Source: Klebsiella pneumoniae (GTDB lineage: Bacteria; Pseudomonadota; Gammaproteobacteria; Eutrophobiales; Eutrophobiaceae). Taken from it: DNA of 37,191 nucleotides. Both the position numbers and the translations under genes were made by a program. The stretch is taken from the NCBI GenBank assembly GCA_945870865.1, contig CAMBTO010000014.1, positions 1 through 37,191 on the forward strand, given 5' to 3'. Below the pieces are notes generated by a model. The model was not told the origin of the DNA. It worked only from the letters and a program-made list of their open reading frames with translations, and made no database searches. Shown here one piece after another: positions 35,495 to 37,191 of this stretch. How positions within the stretch are numbered: position 1 is the first letter of the stretch; every line of letters starts with the position of its first letter.

Positions 35495-35848
35495 ATGTAT
35501 ACTGTCAATTCACTGCTTATTCTCTGTGGACTGGTCGCCATTATCATCTTCTGGTTCGAGAGCCTGCGTATACGTGAACAGATGATGCGTGCCTGCCGTG
35601 AGCTGTGCGAAAAATCCGGATTGCAGCTGCTGGATCAGACGGTGGCACAAACATCGATATCGTTCGCACGTTCCGCAGGTGGTGGTTGGCAGTTGCGGCG
35701 CATATACCGTTTTGAAGTCAGCAATAACGGGGCTGACCGCGCCTTTGGGTATATTACTCTGCTCGGTGCTGTTATTGAGGCCATCCAGATTGATAATGCA
35801 GACGGTGTGACTACCATTTATCCAACCCTGCCCGGGCGCCTCCATTAA
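35495..35848 (+). CDS. DUF3301-family membrane-anchored protein
   Basis: A 117-residue protein with one N-terminal membrane helix (SLLILCGLVAIIIFWF) followed by a basic helix with Cys residues (MRACRELCEKSGLQLLDQTV) and a beta-rich domain containing WQLRRIYRFEVSNNGADR and GYITLLGAVIEAIQID. This is the pattern of DUF3301 proteins, common and uncharacterised in gammaproteobacteria. It starts 6 bp after apbE, so it is probably in the same operon. Confidence 0.78.
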   Translation: MYTVNSLLILCGLVAIIIFWFESLRIREQMMRACRELCEKSGLQLLDQTVAQTSISFARSAGGGWQLRRIYRFEVSNNGADRAFGYITLLGAVIEAIQIDNADGVTTIYPTLPGRLH

Positions 35849-35856
35849 GACAATAC

Positions 35857-35884
35857 TTGAATCCGGGTATTTCAGTTCTATAAA
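35857..35884 (+). promoter_or_regulatory. Candidate sigma-70 promoter for the yajQ-family gene
   Basis: TTGAAT and TATAAA are 16 bp apart, 26 bp before the ATG, with AGGAGG in between. Confidence 0.6.
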
Positions 35885-35910
35885 ATCAGTCCAGTCCAGG
35901 AGGAAAACAT

Positions 35911-36396
35911 ATGCCATCATTTGATGTAGTATCAGAAATCGACATGCACGAACTGACCAACGCAGTGGATCAGGCCAACCGCGAGATCAACACCCGTTTT
36001 GATTTCAAGGGAACTAAATCGCGTGTTGAACAGACTGAAAGAACATTGAAACTGATAGCCCCCACCGAGTTCCAGGTGACACAGATGCAGGACATCATTT
36101 ATTCGAAGCTGGCAAAGCGCCAGATCGATGTACGTTGTGTTGATGCCGGAAAAATCACCTCGAACCTGGCCGAGGCACAGCAGGAGATAGTCATCAAACA
36201 AGGCATCGACAAGGAGCTGGCAAAAAATCTGGTCAAGATTGTCAAGGAGTCAAAGCTGAAGGTTCAGGCGGCCATCCAGGGGGAGCAGGTCCGCATTACC
36301 GGGAAGAAACGTGATGACCTGCAGGAGGCGATAGCGATGCTGCGGGCAGAAAAGACAATTGAAATGCCGTTACAGTTTACCAACTTCCGTGACTAA
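35911..36396 (+). CDS. yajQ: YajQ-family nucleotide-binding protein
   Basis: A 161-residue soluble protein with the full family pattern: start MPSFDVVSEIDMHELTNAVD, INTRFDFKGTKS near residue 27, GIDKELAKNLVKIVKESKLK near residue 93, QAAIQGEQVRITGKKRDDLQ and the end LPLQFTNFRD-like. YajQ proteins bind nucleotides; a Xanthomonas member binds cyclic di-GMP and acts with a transcription factor. It has a strong ribosome site and its own promoter. Confidence 0.95.
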   Translation: MPSFDVVSEIDMHELTNAVDQANREINTRFDFKGTKSRVEQTERTLKLIAPTEFQVTQMQDIIYSKLAKRQIDVRCVDAGKITSNLAEAQQEIVIKQGIDKELAKNLVKIVKESKLKVQAAIQGEQVRITGKKRDDLQEAIAMLRAEKTIEMPLQFTNFRD

Positions 36397-36448
36397 TACG
36401 GAACATTACCGGCTGTCCTGTAAAAATAGCAGACTGAATCTATACACT

Positions 36449-36754
36449 ATGAACATAAGAAAACTGTTAAATCTTCTATTTCTTCCCCTGTTTACACTGG
36501 GACTCCCCTCTTTAGTCACTGCCGCAACTGACACTAACACTGACTTGACCACCAGCTTGCCCAGCATTATTTCACTTGTACTATTCCTGACGGCTTATGC
36601 GCTGGTGATCAGCGAGGAAGTTATACACCTGCGTAAGTCTGTTCCAGTTATGATTGCCGCAGAAAGTATCTGGGTACTTGTGGCAATTGCACTTGGTTAT
36701 GCGGCGAGTATTGCCACACATTTATGGATAAACGCAGACAAATTTACAGTCTAG
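36449..36754 (+). pseudogene. N-terminal fragment of an NhaD-type Na+/H+ antiporter
   Basis: A 101-residue ORF with a signal-like N-terminus (LLNLLFLPLFTLGLPSLVTA) and two membrane helices. FLTAYALVISEEVIHLRKSV and PVMIAAESIWVLVAIALGYA match the beginning of NhaD sodium/proton antiporters, which are normally above 400 residues with many helices. The rest is absent: the frame stops at 36754 and a convergent antiporter gene of another family ends 18 bp later. No clear ribosome site is visible. It is probably a truncated gene; a two-helix small protein is the alternative. Confidence 0.65.
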
Positions 36755-36772
36755 ATAACACTAATCCGCGTA

Positions 36773-37191
36773 TCAAGCCAGTAAATCAAGTTTTTCAGCC
36801 AGCCAACGCGTGGTGGTTGCCTGCACCAGTATTGTTACCAGAATTGCGACCAGAGTCACCGAAGCAATCACGTCTGCCCCTGGCACATTCATACCCATCA
36901 ATATGCCTGCCAGTGCACCGGGTATAACACCGGTCTCGCGGGTCCAGCTCATGAACAGCATTTCCTGCACTGTCCATTTCGCACGTCTGTCAGCCCCGGC
37001 ACATATAAACACTGTAACCGGCCTTGCAACTAGCATGAATATGAGCACCACCCACAGGGTGGACATACCCTGCTCCATGATCAGGGCAAAATCAACGTGT
37101 GACCCAAGCAATATGAATATAAATACCCGCATGACAAAGGCGGTCGTCAAAGTGTATTGCTCGGTATTATGCAGGGCTTTACTGGACATAC
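36773..37191 (-). CDS. CPA1-type cation/proton antiporter, N-terminal part outside window
   Basis: The C-terminal 138 or more residues of a membrane antiporter; the frame is open to the right edge, so the Met at 37189 is probably internal. Features are AFVMRVFIFILLGSHVDF, the arginine-bearing VVLIFMLVARPVTVFIC, MSWTRETGVIPGALAGILMG and the final VTILVQATTTRWLAEKL, matching the last helices of NhaP-like Na+(K+)/H+ exchangers. The ion cannot be assigned. Confidence 0.85.
   Translation of the reverse strand, partial: MSSKALHNTEQYTLTTAFVMRVFIFILLGSHVDFALIMEQGMSTLWVVLIFMLVARPVTVFICAGADRRAKWTVQEMLFMSWTRETGVIPGALAGILMGMNVPGADVIASVTLVAILVTILVQATTTRWLAEKLDLLA

Overview
The window looks like chromosomal DNA of a gammaproteobacterium of moderate GC content. 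The evidence is gene order and gene type: the pyrG-kdsA-eno-ftsB-ispD-ispF cluster, long-form PurL, RNase T, class II PyrC, a BaeSR-like two-component pair, a YajQ-family protein and a monomeric NADP isocitrate dehydrogenase. Genus cannot be read from the sequence. I saw no tRNA, rRNA, CRISPR array, transposase or prophage block.

Layout, left to right. (1) 1-1223: the 5' part of a minus-strand lipoprotein built of near-identical fibronectin III-like repeats with an exact 273-bp period, running off the left edge, next to a truncated endonuclease/exonuclease/phosphatase-family gene. (2) 1305-7571: an MFS transporter; rnt and pyrC on the minus strand; then tas and purB on the plus strand from a divergent promoter region; then a truncated DUF7931-like gene joined to the 3' tail of an unrelated gene. 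(3) 7625-14713: purL, then two tandem msrP genes with one msrQ (periplasmic methionine sulfoxide repair), then an Smr-domain gene. (4) 14868-20208, minus strand: pyrG-kdsA-eno-ftsB-ispD-ispF (CTP synthesis, KDO synthesis, glycolysis, division, isoprenoids). (5) 20424-23094: a GNAT acetyltransferase and baeR/baeS-like genes, with no efflux genes in view. (6) 23237-26523: a DUF2238 C-terminal mini-ORF, metZ with two competing leader hairpins, a [2Fe-2S]-domain remnant, a D-cysteine desulfhydrase-like gene and an unusual M15 peptidase. (7) 26632-31083: a frameshifted membrane-protein gene before a VIT-type transporter, mutT, a macro-domain gene with its own promoter and terminator, a small ORF, and an exported protein of about 21 MORN/YwqK-like repeats. 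(8) 31146-37191: an SDR gene broken by one stop codon, monomeric icd behind an FNR-like box, apbE, a DUF3301 gene, a yajQ-family gene, an NhaD N-terminal fragment, and the C-terminal part of a CPA1-type antiporter running off the right edge.

The intact genes are mostly housekeeping. The most distinctive feature is the number of broken or truncated genes (about seven or eight) lying in the joints between intact blocks. This suggests ongoing gene loss and rearrangement, although some single-base lesions could be sequencing errors. No convincing new multi-gene system was found. The best leads are the duplicated msrP pair, the metZ leader, the repeat-rich exported proteins and the M15 zinc-ligand change.
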